Position numbers and translations under genes: made by a program. A stretch of DNA of 64,000 bases from Larkinella punicea. GTDB taxonomy: Bacteria; Bacteroidota; Bacteroidia; Cytophagales; Spirosomataceae. Of this stretch, positions 43,672 to 53,088 are shown in pieces. The DNA lies in assembly GCF_003334855.1 (NCBI RefSeq), contig NZ_QOWE01000029.1, forward strand, positions 1-64,000, in the 5' to 3' direction. Position 1 is the first letter of the stretch, and every line of letters starts with the position of its first letter. Under the pieces are notes generated by a model. It was given only the letters and a program-made list of their open reading frames with translations. It was not told where the DNA came from and ran no database searches.

Positions 43672-44112
43672 ATGTTGCCCAACCGACCTTTTACCATATT
43701 AGTTGCCGAAGACGATGAAGAAGATCGGCTGTTGCTGGATGAAGCGTTTATGCAAAATGGGTTGTTCGACTGCGGACGGTTTGTGGAGGATGGGGATCAG
43801 GTCATCGACTATCTGATGAATTGCATTGGCGTGGAGGCCGTCAACCCGCTTCCTTCGCTGGTGATTATGGACATCAATATGCCCCTCCGGAATGGATTGG
43901 AGACGCTTCAGGCCATTCGGGCCGACCACCAGTTAAAAAATATTCCGGTGCTGATTCTGACTTCGTCGCGGCAGGAGGTGGAAAAAGCCTACCGGTTGGG
44001 GGCCAATTCCTACCTCGTTAAACCCATCCAGTTTACGGAATTGATTCAGATGATCAGCGACGTTACGACGTATTGGCGGGATACCGTCAATCTGCCCTAC
44101 AATGAATATTGA
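43672..44112 (+). CDS. Stand-alone CheY/Rcp1-like response regulator
   Basis: A 146-residue single receiver domain with the acidic pair in VAEDDEEDRLLL, phosphorylation site D67 in LVIMDINMPLRNG, and the conserved lysine in YLVKPIQF. The inserted loop EAVNPLPSL before the phospho-site strand is characteristic of Rcp1-type receivers that partner with phytochrome-like or hybrid kinases. There is no output domain and no kinase gene next to it. It probably relays phosphate to, or takes it from, a kinase elsewhere. Confidence 0.9.
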   Translation: MLPNRPFTILVAEDDEEDRLLLDEAFMQNGLFDCGRFVEDGDQVIDYLMNCIGVEAVNPLPSLVIMDINMPLRNGLETLQAIRADHQLKNIPVLILTSSRQEVEKAYRLGANSYLVKPIQFTELIQMISDVTTYWRDTVNLPYNEY

Positions 44113-44124
44113 TGCTTTCCGGCC

Positions 44125-45126
44125 TTATCGCACCATGTGATAGAGTACGGAAGCCCGAAAACGAATCTCCCTTAAGGCTTTGTTTCCCAGCAATCCTCCT
44201 CCCGTATAATACCGGTGGATAATGTTTTTGCTATTGCCCTGAAAGTGGAGCGTATGGAGAATGATCTCTTTTTTCAACAACAGGTTGTAGGCAACAGGGT
44301 GTCCATTTTTGATCACGATTTTCTTGCGCCCCAGCCCAAATTCGTATTCATCCAGATCGTAATTGGTTGCCATCGAAATGTTGTGATCGAAAGCCGACCC
44401 ATTCAGACAAGCCGACAGATTACGGATGCGCGAATTTTCTTCCTCGTAAAAAACATACAAAGCCGTCATGTCCGAAATGCCGGCCCGGTCGTTTTTGATG
44501 ATCTTCTCCGCCCGAATCTGATCCATGAACGTGATAAACCGGGGCAGGGTATACAGGTTACTCATCAGATCACAAAACTGGCTGATTCCCTCCCAGGTCC
44601 AGTACGACGAATGGCCCGATGCTGACCGAACCCACTGATAGTCAACGCCGATATTGAAAGCAGCCTGGTATTTTGTCAAACCGGCCTGGTTCACGTAGTG
44701 GGTAATATCCGAATAAATCATGACATCCGAATCGGCCACGAAAACCTGTTGATAGCCTTCGCGTCGCATCAGTTCTTTTACCAGATACCAGCGCACAAAA
44801 CAGAACAGTTCGTAGTCGTAATGATTGGGAGACTGGTGTTGATACACACTTTTAAACCTGTCCGTTTCCGGATTTAACAAATCACTGACCTTGTGGTGAA
44901 TCAAAAACGGGAACCGGTTATTGTCGTCATCACCCAGGAGGTGAATCGGACTGTCGGGATTGGAATGAGCGGCTTGCCGAAGGGTGTATTCCAGATAAAA
45001 ACTGTAACGCTGATGAACGAAAATAATCGGAATGCCAGATCGACCTCCTGACTTTTTGTTTTGTTCCTTGGTTGTACCGGGAACCGTTTCTTTCAAGTCG
45101 GCAGAGGAAGGAGACGTATTTATCAT
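44125..45126 (-). CDS. Predicted glycosyltransferase-like protein (GT-A fold, DxD)
   Basis: A 333-residue soluble protein. After a polar N-terminus, IPIIFVHQRYSFYLEYTLRQA resembles the first strand and helix of a GT-A nucleotide-sugar transferase, VFVADSDVMIYSD carries a DxD-like metal site (about residues 150-160), and HTLHFQGNSK near residue 300 resembles the closing HFxGxxK motif of family 8-like or eukaryotic-type transferases. The assignment is by motif only. It is convergent with the receiver gene, with only 12 bases between them. Confidence 0.6.
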   Translation of the reverse strand: MINTSPSSADLKETVPGTTKEQNKKSGGRSGIPIIFVHQRYSFYLEYTLRQAAHSNPDSPIHLLGDDDNNRFPFLIHHKVSDLLNPETDRFKSVYQHQSPNHYDYELFCFVRWYLVKELMRREGYQQVFVADSDVMIYSDITHYVNQAGLTKYQAAFNIGVDYQWVRSASGHSSYWTWEGISQFCDLMSNLYTLPRFITFMDQIRAEKIIKNDRAGISDMTALYVFYEEENSRIRNLSACLNGSAFDHNISMATNYDLDEYEFGLGRKKIVIKNGHPVAYNLLLKKEIILHTLHFQGNSKNIIHRYYTGGGLLGNKALREIRFRASVLYHMVR

Positions 45127-45199
45127 ACAGAGGCTGTTGAGTAAAAACTGATACTAATATAGCAATCTTATCAATTGACCCAATACGGATTCAATTCGT

Positions 45200-46630
45200 T
45201 TAAAAGTATTTTAAAATTATTTTGACCATTCGTTTAACCCTGTCTGAATAAGGAGGATAGAGATACTTCACTGTTCCAAACTGGCGCTTCACAACGCCCC
45301 GGGCATTGGAAAATTCCTGAAAACCATAAAACCCGTTCGATTTTCCAATCCCACTTTGGTTGATGCCGCCCACCGGCAATTCAGCATGGGCAAAATGAAT
45401 GATCGTGTCATTCAGGACCGTATTTCCGGCCGTCGTCCGGTTCAACCAGAACTGGCGGTTCGATTCTTTCCCGCTAAAAATATACAAAGCGAGCGGCTTG
45501 GGCCGGCCACCCAGAAAACGAACCACTTCTTCGCGGGTATCGTACGGAATAACCGGCAAAAGAGGGCCGAAAATTTCTTCCTGCATCACGGCCATTTTCA
45601 CCGTTACATTTTCGAGCAGAGTAGGCTCCATAAACCGCTCACCGGCATCGGTTTGCCCACCGATCGACACGTTTGCTCCTTTCTGTACCGCATCGTCCAA
45701 CAGGGATTTGAGCCGCTGGAAATGCCGGTCATTGATGATTCGGGCATAACTTTCCGAAGCCTGAATCCCCTTCCCCTCCGCATCGTACATGACCCGAATC
45801 GCTTCACGAATCTCCCGGATAAACCGGTCTTTTTCAGATCGCTGAATCAGGATGAAATCCGGAGCCACGCAGGTCTGTCCGTTGTTGATCCATTTTCCCC
45901 AGGCAATCTGCCGGGCTGCAGTCCGGATATCGGCGGTTTCGTCGATAATGCCGGGGGATTTACCGCCCAGTTCCAGGGTCACCGACGCCAGGGTTCGGGC
46001 CGCTGCCGTCATCACTATTTTCCCCACTTCCGTACTGCCCGTAAAGAAAATATGGTCGAAGGGTAATTCCAATAAGTATTGAGCCAACGTAGCGTCGCCC
46101 TCCAAAACCGCCACTTCTTCCGGCGGAAATAGCTCCTCCACCAGCGTTCGAAGGAAGGCAGAAGCACCGGGAGAATGCTCCGACGGTTTGATAACCGCCG
46201 TATTTCCGGCGGCAATGGCCGAAATGAGTGGTTTCAGGGTCAGATAAATGGGGTAATTCCAGGGCGAAATGATCAGCGTTACGCCTTTGGGTTCATAGTG
46301 TATAAAGCTGGTCGTTCCCAACATACCCGGCGGAGTGGGAACCGGCTGGGGTTTCATCCATCTTTTCAAATGACGAATGGCCACATTCAGTTCGTTGATT
46401 GTGCCATACACCTCGGTCAAATCGGTTTCGGTCGCCGGTTTTCGGAAATCGGCATAGAGTGCCTTTGCTAAAACCGCCCGGTTGGCCAGCAGATACGCTT
46501 GTATCTTTTTCAATTTAGCCACCCGTTCCCCGGCCGAGGATTCTTTCAGAAAAACCGTCTGTCGGCGTTGGGCATCGAACAAATCCCGGAGCTGTGTCTT
46601 ATTTTCGCGATTAAATGGCGGCAAAATCAT
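45200..46630 (-). CDS. Aldehyde dehydrogenase (class 3/coniferyl-aldehyde type)
   Basis: A 476-residue NAD(P)-dependent aldehyde dehydrogenase. N125 in SPWNYP, the cofactor loop FFTGSTEVGK (195-204), general base E220 in LELGGKSPG and catalytic cysteine C254 in NNGQTCVAPD are all present. The short N-terminus and the membrane-proximal C-terminal tail (YPPYSDRVKRMVKIILKYF) match the class 3/YwdH-like group that oxidises medium- and long-chain or aromatic aldehydes to acids. The exact substrate is unknown. It is divergent from the Xre regulator, which could control it. Confidence 0.93.
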   Translation of the reverse strand: MILPPFNRENKTQLRDLFDAQRRQTVFLKESSAGERVAKLKKIQAYLLANRAVLAKALYADFRKPATETDLTEVYGTINELNVAIRHLKRWMKPQPVPTPPGMLGTTSFIHYEPKGVTLIISPWNYPIYLTLKPLISAIAAGNTAVIKPSEHSPGASAFLRTLVEELFPPEEVAVLEGDATLAQYLLELPFDHIFFTGSTEVGKIVMTAAARTLASVTLELGGKSPGIIDETADIRTAARQIAWGKWINNGQTCVAPDFILIQRSEKDRFIREIREAIRVMYDAEGKGIQASESYARIINDRHFQRLKSLLDDAVQKGANVSIGGQTDAGERFMEPTLLENVTVKMAVMQEEIFGPLLPVIPYDTREEVVRFLGGRPKPLALYIFSGKESNRQFWLNRTTAGNTVLNDTIIHFAHAELPVGGINQSGIGKSNGFYGFQEFSNARGVVKRQFGTVKYLYPPYSDRVKRMVKIILKYF

Positions 46631-46680
46631 TGGATGATTACGTTTTCATGAAAAAACCGGTAATAATACAGAAATACTAA

Positions 46681-46688
46681 TATTTTTG
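46681..46688 (+). promoter_or_regulatory. Bacteroidota -7 element (TATTTTTG) for the Xre regulator
   Basis: TATTTTTG matches TAnnTTTG and ends 15 bases before the ATG at 46704, predicting a leader of about 10 bases. This favours 46704 over the TTG at 46686, which lies inside the element. Confidence 0.5.
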
Positions 46689-46703
46689 TCAAAACACTGT
46701 CCG

Positions 46704-47804
46704 ATGAGTATTGTCAGCAACAACATTAAATACCTTCGCCGGCTCAATGGGTTGACTCAGGAACAGTTTGCCCGGCGGATTGGCATCAAACGATCGCTGT
46801 TGGGGGCTTACGAAGAAGCCCGGGCCAACCCTAATCTGGACAATCTGATGTCGATTGCCCGCGCGTTCAGCACTACAGTCGACAATCTGTTGAAGAGTGA
46901 CCTGCGGAAAATCCGTGAAACGCCCGATCTGGCGCTGCCGCTCGACCGGTCGCCGTCAGGTGCCCAGCCCTCCACCGGTTTTCCGGCTTCGCCCCTGCCG
47001 AAAGAGATTGCCGAAACTGAAAATACCGCGTCTGCTCCCCAGGCTCTCTCTTCCGTTCTTGAAAAATACTACCAGCAACCGGCCTCGAAGCCACCGGTAA
47101 ACTTTCAGAAACCGGTCGATCATTACCCGCCTGCCCAGCCGCAAATCAAGCTGGTATCGCAACGGATTGTTCCCCGGCCGGTTTCGCGTCGCGAAGGATT
47201 CTCGCCTTATTCTTTGTCTGGTAATCCGCCTTCATCACAACCTTTATCTTTCAATAATAGTTACGATACTACGCGAACGGTAACCAGTCCGCCCCCCGAA
47301 CACCGCAGTTCGGCCGAGACGTATTCAACCAGTACAATTGCTTACGTCCGAAAGCGTCAGTTCAGCGATTATATGCAGCGGTACCAGCAACCTGATTTTT
47401 TGAATCGGTTGGCGATTTTACAATTACCTTTGCTCCCGCCCGACACTTACCGGGCTTTTGAAGCGGGGGAAGAGTTTGCTTTTCCGGGCGCGGTGCTGAT
47501 TGGCAAATACATCCGGAACTGGTATGATATTGCCGACAGCAAGCTGCATGTCCTGCTGATTCAGAACCAGGGCATCCTGTGCCGCCGGGTTTTTAATCAG
47601 GTCAAACTGAAAGGGACTTTGCTGTTGTCTTCCGATCAGCCTTCGATCAACAGCCGGGAAGTTTCCATTCGTGAAGTGATCGAAGTGTGGGAGGTTTCTG
47701 CTTTTATCAGTCAGCAAATGCCCGAAGCCAGCCCGTCTCTGGATGGCATTCGAACCCTGGTTGAAGACCTGCAGTATGAGCTGGATCGCCTTCAGAAAAA
47801 ATAG
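46704..47804 (+). CDS. Xre-family regulator with degenerate S24/LexA-like C-terminal domain
   Basis: A 366-residue protein. Residues 1-65 form a Cro/Xre helix-turn-helix (IKYLRRLNGLTQEQFARRIG ... LLGAYEEARANP). A long proline-, serine- and glutamine-rich linker (about 70-215) follows. The C-terminal domain (about 220-366; FLNRLAILQLPLLPPDTYRAFEAGEEF, LIGKYIRNW, VIEVWEVSAFIS) aligns by eye with the S24 peptidase-like domains of Bacteroidota LexA-like regulators. Where those have the catalytic serine in GDSM this protein has AGEEF, so self-cleavage is not expected. It is probably a stable repressor or sensor of unknown signal. Confidence 0.8.
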   Translation: MSIVSNNIKYLRRLNGLTQEQFARRIGIKRSLLGAYEEARANPNLDNLMSIARAFSTTVDNLLKSDLRKIRETPDLALPLDRSPSGAQPSTGFPASPLPKEIAETENTASAPQALSSVLEKYYQQPASKPPVNFQKPVDHYPPAQPQIKLVSQRIVPRPVSRREGFSPYSLSGNPPSSQPLSFNNSYDTTRTVTSPPPEHRSSAETYSTSTIAYVRKRQFSDYMQRYQQPDFLNRLAILQLPLLPPDTYRAFEAGEEFAFPGAVLIGKYIRNWYDIADSKLHVLLIQNQGILCRRVFNQVKLKGTLLLSSDQPSINSREVSIREVIEVWEVSAFISQQMPEASPSLDGIRTLVEDLQYELDRLQKK

Positions 47805-47875
47805 TGTATAGAGTCATCATCCGAATTTACAGTTCGCTTACGAAAGTATATTGACAACGTTACCGACTTACTAGT

Positions 47876-49579
47876 GTGAACACTTTGTTACTCAACCAGC
47901 CAAAGACAAAAAGCCCTGTTTTCATCCATATTTTAAATTGGATATCGGGTTTGGTAAGTGTCGGCGCTGTTGTTTTTTTTGTCTATTACGTCGCCATTTA
48001 TTCCGTCAACTTCCCCTTCCAGGATGACAACACCTTTCTTCAGTTAATTACTGAAATTAGAAAAGGATTAAGCTGGCCAGAAACGATTTCTACTTTTTTT
48101 CGGGCGGATAACGATCACCGTATTTTCGTACCCCGGTTTGTTTCCTACATCGATTATCTGATTAACGGCCATTTGAATTTCCGAAGTTATATTTTTATTG
48201 CTGCAATTAATTTAATTTTTGTGGCGGGTTATATCTATGGATTATTTCGGCAGTTAAAACTTCCTCTGGCGTATTTTCTTCCCATTCCGTTATTGATTTT
48301 TCAGCCGCAATACCATGAAGTTACGATCTGGGCATTAACCGGACTGCAGCACATCACCCTGCTCCTCCTCCTGTGCGCCTGCCTGATCCTGCTCCAGGAG
48401 CCGTCACCAGTTCGGGTCGCGACGGCCGTTTTTCTGGCCCTTTTGGCCACCTACACGCACGGAAATGGCATCCTGGTGTTTGCAACCGGTTTTTTTATTC
48501 TGCTGATTAACCGGCATTACGTTGTTTTGTTGCCCTGGATGCTGGCCATGATGATCGCTTTAGCCGGTTATCTGGCGGGCTACACGCCCGGCAGTGGGGT
48601 CAAAAGCAGCATCGACTGGCCGCTCATTCCGGCGGCTTTTGTAGCGAAAATTGGCGCAACCCTGTCGACCTGGCCTTCATTATCCATCGGTGCCCCAATC
48701 ATCTGGGGGACCTTGATCTGCATTGTGGTCATTCCTTCCATGCTAATGGCAGTTTATCAAAGCCTTCGGAAAAATTCAACCCAACCGGCGGTTGCCCACA
48801 CGATATTTGCGTTTTTTTGTTTTATATTTTTAACGACGGGATTGATTACGATTTATCGGGCTTCCTCCGAAATCGTTCTGGAAAACCGCTTTAAAATTTA
48901 TGCGGCTTTCAGCTCCGTTTTCTTTTATTTATTTTTACTCATCACCTATCCTAAACTGCGCCGGGGAACTTATGTCTTCTTTGTCGTTTTTGCGACACTT
49001 TTTTATTTAAGTTCCTACTCTCTCTACACGCCTGAAGTCGTTAACAAATATACCCGCTACGTTGCCGACACGTATAACTGGCGAAAAAACCAAACGGAGT
49101 TATGCAATTTCAGTTCCATCGAAAGCAGCATTGAGTTTCTGGTTCCGGCCTATCAGCAGGGCTACTGGCAGGTGCCTGAACGATTCGCGGATTTTGACGA
49201 ACGGCTGAAGGCTACCATCCGGCAGAATCGTTTCAAACCGCTGGTTTTCCAGACCAAGCACTATCTCCACGAAGGAAACGGCCCTCCACAATTGCTGATT
49301 GAAACCCCCGAATTTCCGCTCCGCCGTAGGCAGTTGCGCGATGAATTGTTTGTGGTGCTGCACGATGAAACCACCCAGCGTACCTATCTGACCGGAACGC
49401 TGCCCAAAATGGCAGGCTGGCGTCGGTTGCTCACTGAGGGGGTTTATTTTGGAAACGGTTTTTCAACTACGGTGCCTTTAAAAGCCACCCAACCGGGGCA
49501 ATACCGCCTGGGGTGTTTGCTGAAAGAAGCCGGCGGAAAATCGGAGCTGATCATGACACAGCAAACCGTGACGCTGTAA
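47876..49579 (+). CDS. Polytopic membrane protein, possible GT-C glycosyltransferase
   Basis: A 567-residue protein with about 11 hydrophobic helices in the first 400 residues and a soluble C-terminal domain of about 165 residues. Directly after the first helix comes NFPFQDDNTFLQLI, an acidic pair in the first extracytoplasmic loop as seen in lipid-carrier-dependent GT-C glycosyltransferases. No family is recognised beyond this. The start is GTG at 47876, 71 bases after the Xre gene. It may share that transcript. Confidence 0.55.
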   Translation: MNTLLLNQPKTKSPVFIHILNWISGLVSVGAVVFFVYYVAIYSVNFPFQDDNTFLQLITEIRKGLSWPETISTFFRADNDHRIFVPRFVSYIDYLINGHLNFRSYIFIAAINLIFVAGYIYGLFRQLKLPLAYFLPIPLLIFQPQYHEVTIWALTGLQHITLLLLLCACLILLQEPSPVRVATAVFLALLATYTHGNGILVFATGFFILLINRHYVVLLPWMLAMMIALAGYLAGYTPGSGVKSSIDWPLIPAAFVAKIGATLSTWPSLSIGAPIIWGTLICIVVIPSMLMAVYQSLRKNSTQPAVAHTIFAFFCFIFLTTGLITIYRASSEIVLENRFKIYAAFSSVFFYLFLLITYPKLRRGTYVFFVVFATLFYLSSYSLYTPEVVNKYTRYVADTYNWRKNQTELCNFSSIESSIEFLVPAYQQGYWQVPERFADFDERLKATIRQNRFKPLVFQTKHYLHEGNGPPQLLIETPEFPLRRRQLRDELFVVLHDETTQRTYLTGTLPKMAGWRRLLTEGVYFGNGFSTTVPLKATQPGQYRLGCLLKEAGGKSELIMTQQTVTL

Positions 49580-49588
49580 ACCAGCCGT

Positions 49589-50368
49589 TTACGATTGAAT
49601 GAGCCGAACCAAAACTTTCCGAAGTTTGCTCACGGCTCCTTCATCACCGATGATGGCCGTGCCGGTTTCGTACCATTCCGGCGTTCCCAGGTTCAGATAC
49701 CGGCCGGGTTTGCGCGGAACATCGAGCAGAGCTTCTTCGCTGTTGTAATCCACAGCGAAAAAAACTTCCATCAGGGCCTTCAATTCTTTCCACGGCAGGG
49801 TTTTGGCTTGGGGTTGGTTCGCACGCCGGGTTTCCAGACGCACCTCCCGTCCGGCAAACGATGCGGTCAGGTGCGCTTCTGTCCGGTTGCCCGACTCGAT
49901 TTCCAGGTAGGTTGCTTCAAACGGTTTTTCTTTCCCCGAAACTTCGTATACGGCCTGAATCAATTCCTGGCTCAAAAACTGCCATTCGGAGCGCTGAGAA
50001 GGCGTTCCGGACTGGCTGCCCTGCGCGTACGTTTCAATCGTCACCAAAAAATAATCCTGATTGTCACTTAGTTTTTCTTCATTAAAAGTCTTGAGCTGGG
50101 TTTTTCGGGCCAGATCGCTAACGGTTTGCTCCCAAATGGCCGGCAGGTGTCCCGCCCATTGGTAGTCATCGTTCATGGAAAAGCCTTCTCCGGTAATTTC
50201 TTCTTCGTCCAGTTCTTCCCGATCGGTATAGGTCATCGTCAGGTTGATCGACAGACGGCCGTCATTGGTCGGATGGAGTTGAAGGGTAAAAAAGTGGGCG
50301 TACGGTGGTGGAACTACCAGAGCGGTTTGGTACCGGATTTCGATCATTTTGAAGCGCTGCTCAATCAT
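49589..50368 (-). CDS. Conserved-looking hypothetical protein next to menE
   Basis: A 259-residue soluble protein without signal peptide or membrane segment. It is beta-rich at the start (MIEIRYQTALVVPPPYAHFF), has an acidic stretch DREELDEEEI near residue 50 and ends in an amphipathic helix. No family is recognised. It follows menE by 44 bases on the same strand and is probably co-transcribed, but nothing in the sequence suggests a step in menaquinone synthesis. It is convergent with the GT-C-like gene. Confidence 0.5.
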   Translation of the reverse strand: MIEQRFKMIEIRYQTALVVPPPYAHFFTLQLHPTNDGRLSINLTMTYTDREELDEEEITGEGFSMNDDYQWAGHLPAIWEQTVSDLARKTQLKTFNEEKLSDNQDYFLVTIETYAQGSQSGTPSQRSEWQFLSQELIQAVYEVSGKEKPFEATYLEIESGNRTEAHLTASFAGREVRLETRRANQPQAKTLPWKELKALMEVFFAVDYNSEEALLDVPRKPGRYLNLGTPEWYETGTAIIGDEGAVSKLRKVLVRLIQS

Positions 50369-50412
50369 GTTGCAAGAATAGGGATTAAAGACCGGAGAAA
50401 AAAGACGCCCGG

Positions 50413-51465
50413 CTATGGGTGAGCCGAAACAATCGCTTTTCGGTCGATCTTCCCGGTGGGTGTTTCGAAAAAAAACGGCACCCGTACGGTTTTTCGGGGC
50501 ACAGCATACGGCCCGATGGCATGCTTCACGACCTTTTCAATGGCGTCCAGGCAACTTTCCGGCCATTCGGTTCCTTCCAGAAACAAAACAACCTGCTGCC
50601 CCAACCGCTCGTCCGGCACACCCGCGACGAAAAACCGGGCCGAAATGCTCTCCTTCGCCAGTAGTTCGGCAATCACGTCCTCCACCCTTTCCGGCTGAAT
50701 TTTCACCCCCCCGCTGTTGATGATCGAGTCGGCACGGCCTAAAAGGCGAAAATGAAAAGAATCAATCAGGTCGACCACATCGTTGGTTTGAATCGTTGCA
50801 AAGTCAGAAGCTGCGGCTGTGATAAATAGACAATTTCGCGCATCGACCCCGATTTCAACGCCTTTCAATGCCTGAAATACCTCCGTTCGACCCGGCCCGT
50901 TGATGCGCCGGATGGCAATGTGGGAAACGGTTTCGGTCATGCCGTAGGTGCTGAAAACCGGGGCCGATACGGTTTGCAACCGTTCAGCCAGTGTTCGATC
51001 CACGGCGGCTCCCCCCACCAGAATTGCCTTCATGCGATTCAGAATGGGCAACGAATGACCGGGATGGTCGAGCATCGTGTGCATCTGCAAAGGCACGAAA
51101 GCCGCAAAATCAAACGGTTCGGTTTCCGGATTGAGGGTTCGCAACGGATTGGACGACGGTTCTACGACGGTCATCACCAACCCGAGTTCAAGCCCCCGAA
51201 CCAGCATCATGACCCCGGCAATGTAGTCCACATTCAGGCAGACCAGCGTGTGATCGCCCGGCGCCAGGCCGAACGTGTGGCCCGTCAGAACCGCACTGGC
51301 CCTCATCTGGCGTCGACTCAGGTTGATCGGTTTCGGCGTTCCGGTCGATCCGGAAGTATGGAGCGTGAACATCGACTGGCCGGAAAGCCATTGCCGGCAA
51401 AACGCGATGGCCTTTGCTTCGTATTCCGTTTGGGGTATCGGTAAATTACCGGGTGCTATTCGCAT
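50413..51465 (-). CDS. menE: o-Succinylbenzoate-CoA ligase
   Basis: A 350-residue acyl-adenylate-forming enzyme with the P-loop TSGSTGTPKP (about 38-47), STYGMTETVSHIA (A5 motif), GRADSIINSGGVKIQPERVE (hinge) and the C-terminal PTGKIDRKAI lysine. Its small size, lacking much of the usual 500-residue N-domain, is normal for Bacteroidota MenE. It converts o-succinylbenzoate to its CoA ester, the substrate of the next steps to 1,4-dihydroxy-2-naphthoyl-CoA. MenB lies nearby on the other strand (52255-53079), which supports the assignment over other short AMP-ligases. Confidence 0.88.
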   Translation of the reverse strand: MRIAPGNLPIPQTEYEAKAIAFCRQWLSGQSMFTLHTSGSTGTPKPINLSRRQMRASAVLTGHTFGLAPGDHTLVCLNVDYIAGVMMLVRGLELGLVMTVVEPSSNPLRTLNPETEPFDFAAFVPLQMHTMLDHPGHSLPILNRMKAILVGGAAVDRTLAERLQTVSAPVFSTYGMTETVSHIAIRRINGPGRTEVFQALKGVEIGVDARNCLFITAAASDFATIQTNDVVDLIDSFHFRLLGRADSIINSGGVKIQPERVEDVIAELLAKESISARFFVAGVPDERLGQQVVLFLEGTEWPESCLDAIEKVVKHAIGPYAVPRKTVRVPFFFETPTGKIDRKAIVSAHP

Positions 51466-51496
51466 GGGGAGTACGGTATGAATCGTAAAAATAAGC

Positions 51497-51504
51497 TACT
51501 TTTG
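51497..51504 (+). promoter_or_regulatory. Bacteroidota -7 element (TACTTTTG) upstream of the DUF2452 gene
   Basis: TACTTTTG matches TAnnTTTG in the 174-base gap between the divergent menE and DUF2452 genes, predicting a leader of about 130 bases for DUF2452. Confidence 0.4.
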
Positions 51505-51639
51505 CCCCGATTTTTGTTCCTGACAAAACTCTGAAGGCCCACATCGGTTTTCAAGTTTATCGTTTCTGGTTTATCGTTGCCGATCGTGGTACACTTTTCG
51601 GAACATTAAACCGTAAACTTAAAACTGACCCACTTTACT

Positions 51640-52098
51640 ATGGCGAACGAAGCGTTTGTAAATCCGATTTCAGTCGATAAAGTTACGGATAAACCCGGTT
51701 TGCTCGAATATGCCCACTCGGTTGGTGGCGCCTTGATCAAGCCGGAGGACAAGGGAAAAATGAAAGGCCGGGCGGTGACGGCCATGCGTGAACAAACGGA
51801 TTTGCAACTCTCGCAGTTGTACCGGCAGATGCAGTTGCTGGCCGAACAGGCCACCGCCATCCGCAACCGCGTGGAAGTGTCGGAACGGATTTACGGTGCC
51901 CAAATGGGTTTCGAACCCATTGTCGGACACACGTATTATTTCTATGAGAAAAAAGACGGAACCGATGTGTTGTCCATGATCGCACCGAATGAGTGGGGAC
52001 GGACGTATCCGTTTCGCCGGTGTGTTGCCACGGTTCGCATGATGGCCGACCACACCTGGGACGTCGTTTACCATGAAACTGAGTTTACAGAAGAATAA
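51640..52098 (+). CDS. DUF2452 protein
   Basis: A 152-residue soluble protein matching DUF2452: NPISVDKVTDKPGLLEYAHS near the start, the helical GRAVTAMREQTDLQLSQLYR (about 47-66), and the closing GHTYYFYEKKDGT and ADHTWDVVYHE segments. No function has been established for the family. It lies between the menE and menB genes, followed by a repeat-rich spacer. Confidence 0.88.
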   Translation: MANEAFVNPISVDKVTDKPGLLEYAHSVGGALIKPEDKGKMKGRAVTAMREQTDLQLSQLYRQMQLLAEQATAIRNRVEVSERIYGAQMGFEPIVGHTYYFYEKKDGTDVLSMIAPNEWGRTYPFRRCVATVRMMADHTWDVVYHETEFTEE

Positions 52099-52103
52099 AT
52101 TAG

Positions 52104-52240
52104 ATGGCTAATTATGGTTTGATGGTTAAATGGTTTTGATGGTTAATTAGCTAGTTAGCTGTCATTCAAACTTTTAACCATCAAACCATAATTAACCATC
52201 AAACCATAGTTAACCATTTTAACCATAGTTAACCATCACA
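52104..52240. repeat. Palindromic and tandem repeats upstream of menB
   Basis: The spacer between DUF2452 and menB is almost wholly made of a taaccatcaaaccata-like motif in both orientations. A perfect 22-bp stem pairs 52109-52130 with 52173-52194, and further direct copies (aaccatagttaaccat) follow to 52240. The strong fold would end the DUF2452 transcript or sit in the menB leader. Confidence 0.85.
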
Positions 52241-52254
52241 AACTTTAACATTCA

Positions 52255-53079
52255 ATGCAAAGCAAATATCCCTGGGAAACCATTAAAGAATACCGCGAGA
52301 TTCTGTTCCAGTATTACGAAGGTGTTGCCAAAATCAGCATTAACCGGCCCGAAAAGCACAATGCGTTTACGCCGTTGACGGTCAGGGAAATGAGCGAAGC
52401 CATGGAACTCGCCCGCCAGGACGAGCGCGTGGGGGTTGTGATTTTGACGGGTGAAGGTGGCAAAGCGTTTTGCAGCGGTGGCGATCAGTCCGTCCGGGGC
52501 CATGGCGGGTATGTGGGTGAAGACAGCGTTCCGCGGTTGAACGTGCTCGATTTTCAGATGCAGATCCGGCGGATTCCGAAACCGGTGATTGCGATGGTGG
52601 CTGGCTGGGCCATCGGCGGTGGTCACGTTCTGCACGTGGTTTCTGACCTGACGATTGCGGCCGAAAACGCCCGTTTCGGCCAGACCGGCCCCAAAGTCGG
52701 GAGTTTCGACGGCGGTTTTGGCGCTTCGTATCTGGCCCGGATTGTCGGACAGAAAAAAGCCCGCGAAATCTGGTATTTGTGTGACCAGTACGACGCACAG
52801 GAAGCCTTGCAGATGGGGCTGGTCAATAAAGTGGTGCCGCTGGAACAACTCGAAGAAACCACCCTGGAATGGTGCCGCAAGATGCTCGAAAAAAGTCCGA
52901 TTGCGCTGCGGATGCTGAAAGCATCGTTCAATGCCGAACTGGATGGTCAGGCCGGCATTCAGCAACTGGCGGGTGATGCCACCCTGTTGTATTATTTGTC
53001 GGATGAAGCGAAAGAAGGCAAAGATTCGTTTCTGGAGAAACGCAAACCGGATTTCAGTAAGTTTCCAAAATTCCCTTAA
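52255..53079 (+). CDS. menB: 1,4-Dihydroxy-2-naphthoyl-CoA synthase
   Basis: A 274-residue crotonase-fold enzyme of menaquinone synthesis that cyclises o-succinylbenzoyl-CoA. Family marks are [20 protein letters not shown] with the disordered loop, [20 protein letters not shown], the [16 protein letters not shown] region with glycine at the position of bicarbonate-dependent (type I) enzymes, and the C-terminal [21 protein letters not shown] tail. The start is the ATG after the repeat-rich spacer. The GntR-type regulator follows after nine bases, likely in the same transcript. Confidence 0.96.
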   Translation: MQSKYPWETIKEYREILFQYYEGVAKISINRPEKHNAFTPLTVREMSEAMELARQDERVGVVILTGEGGKAFCSGGDQSVRGHGGYVGEDSVPRLNVLDFQMQIRRIPKPVIAMVAGWAIGGGHVLHVVSDLTIAAENARFGQTGPKVGSFDGGFGASYLARIVGQKKAREIWYLCDQYDAQEALQMGLVNKVVPLEQLEETTLEWCRKMLEKSPIALRMLKASFNAELDGQAGIQQLAGDATLLYYLSDEAKEGKDSFLEKRKPDFSKFPKFP

Positions 53080-53088
53080 CCCCTGTCC

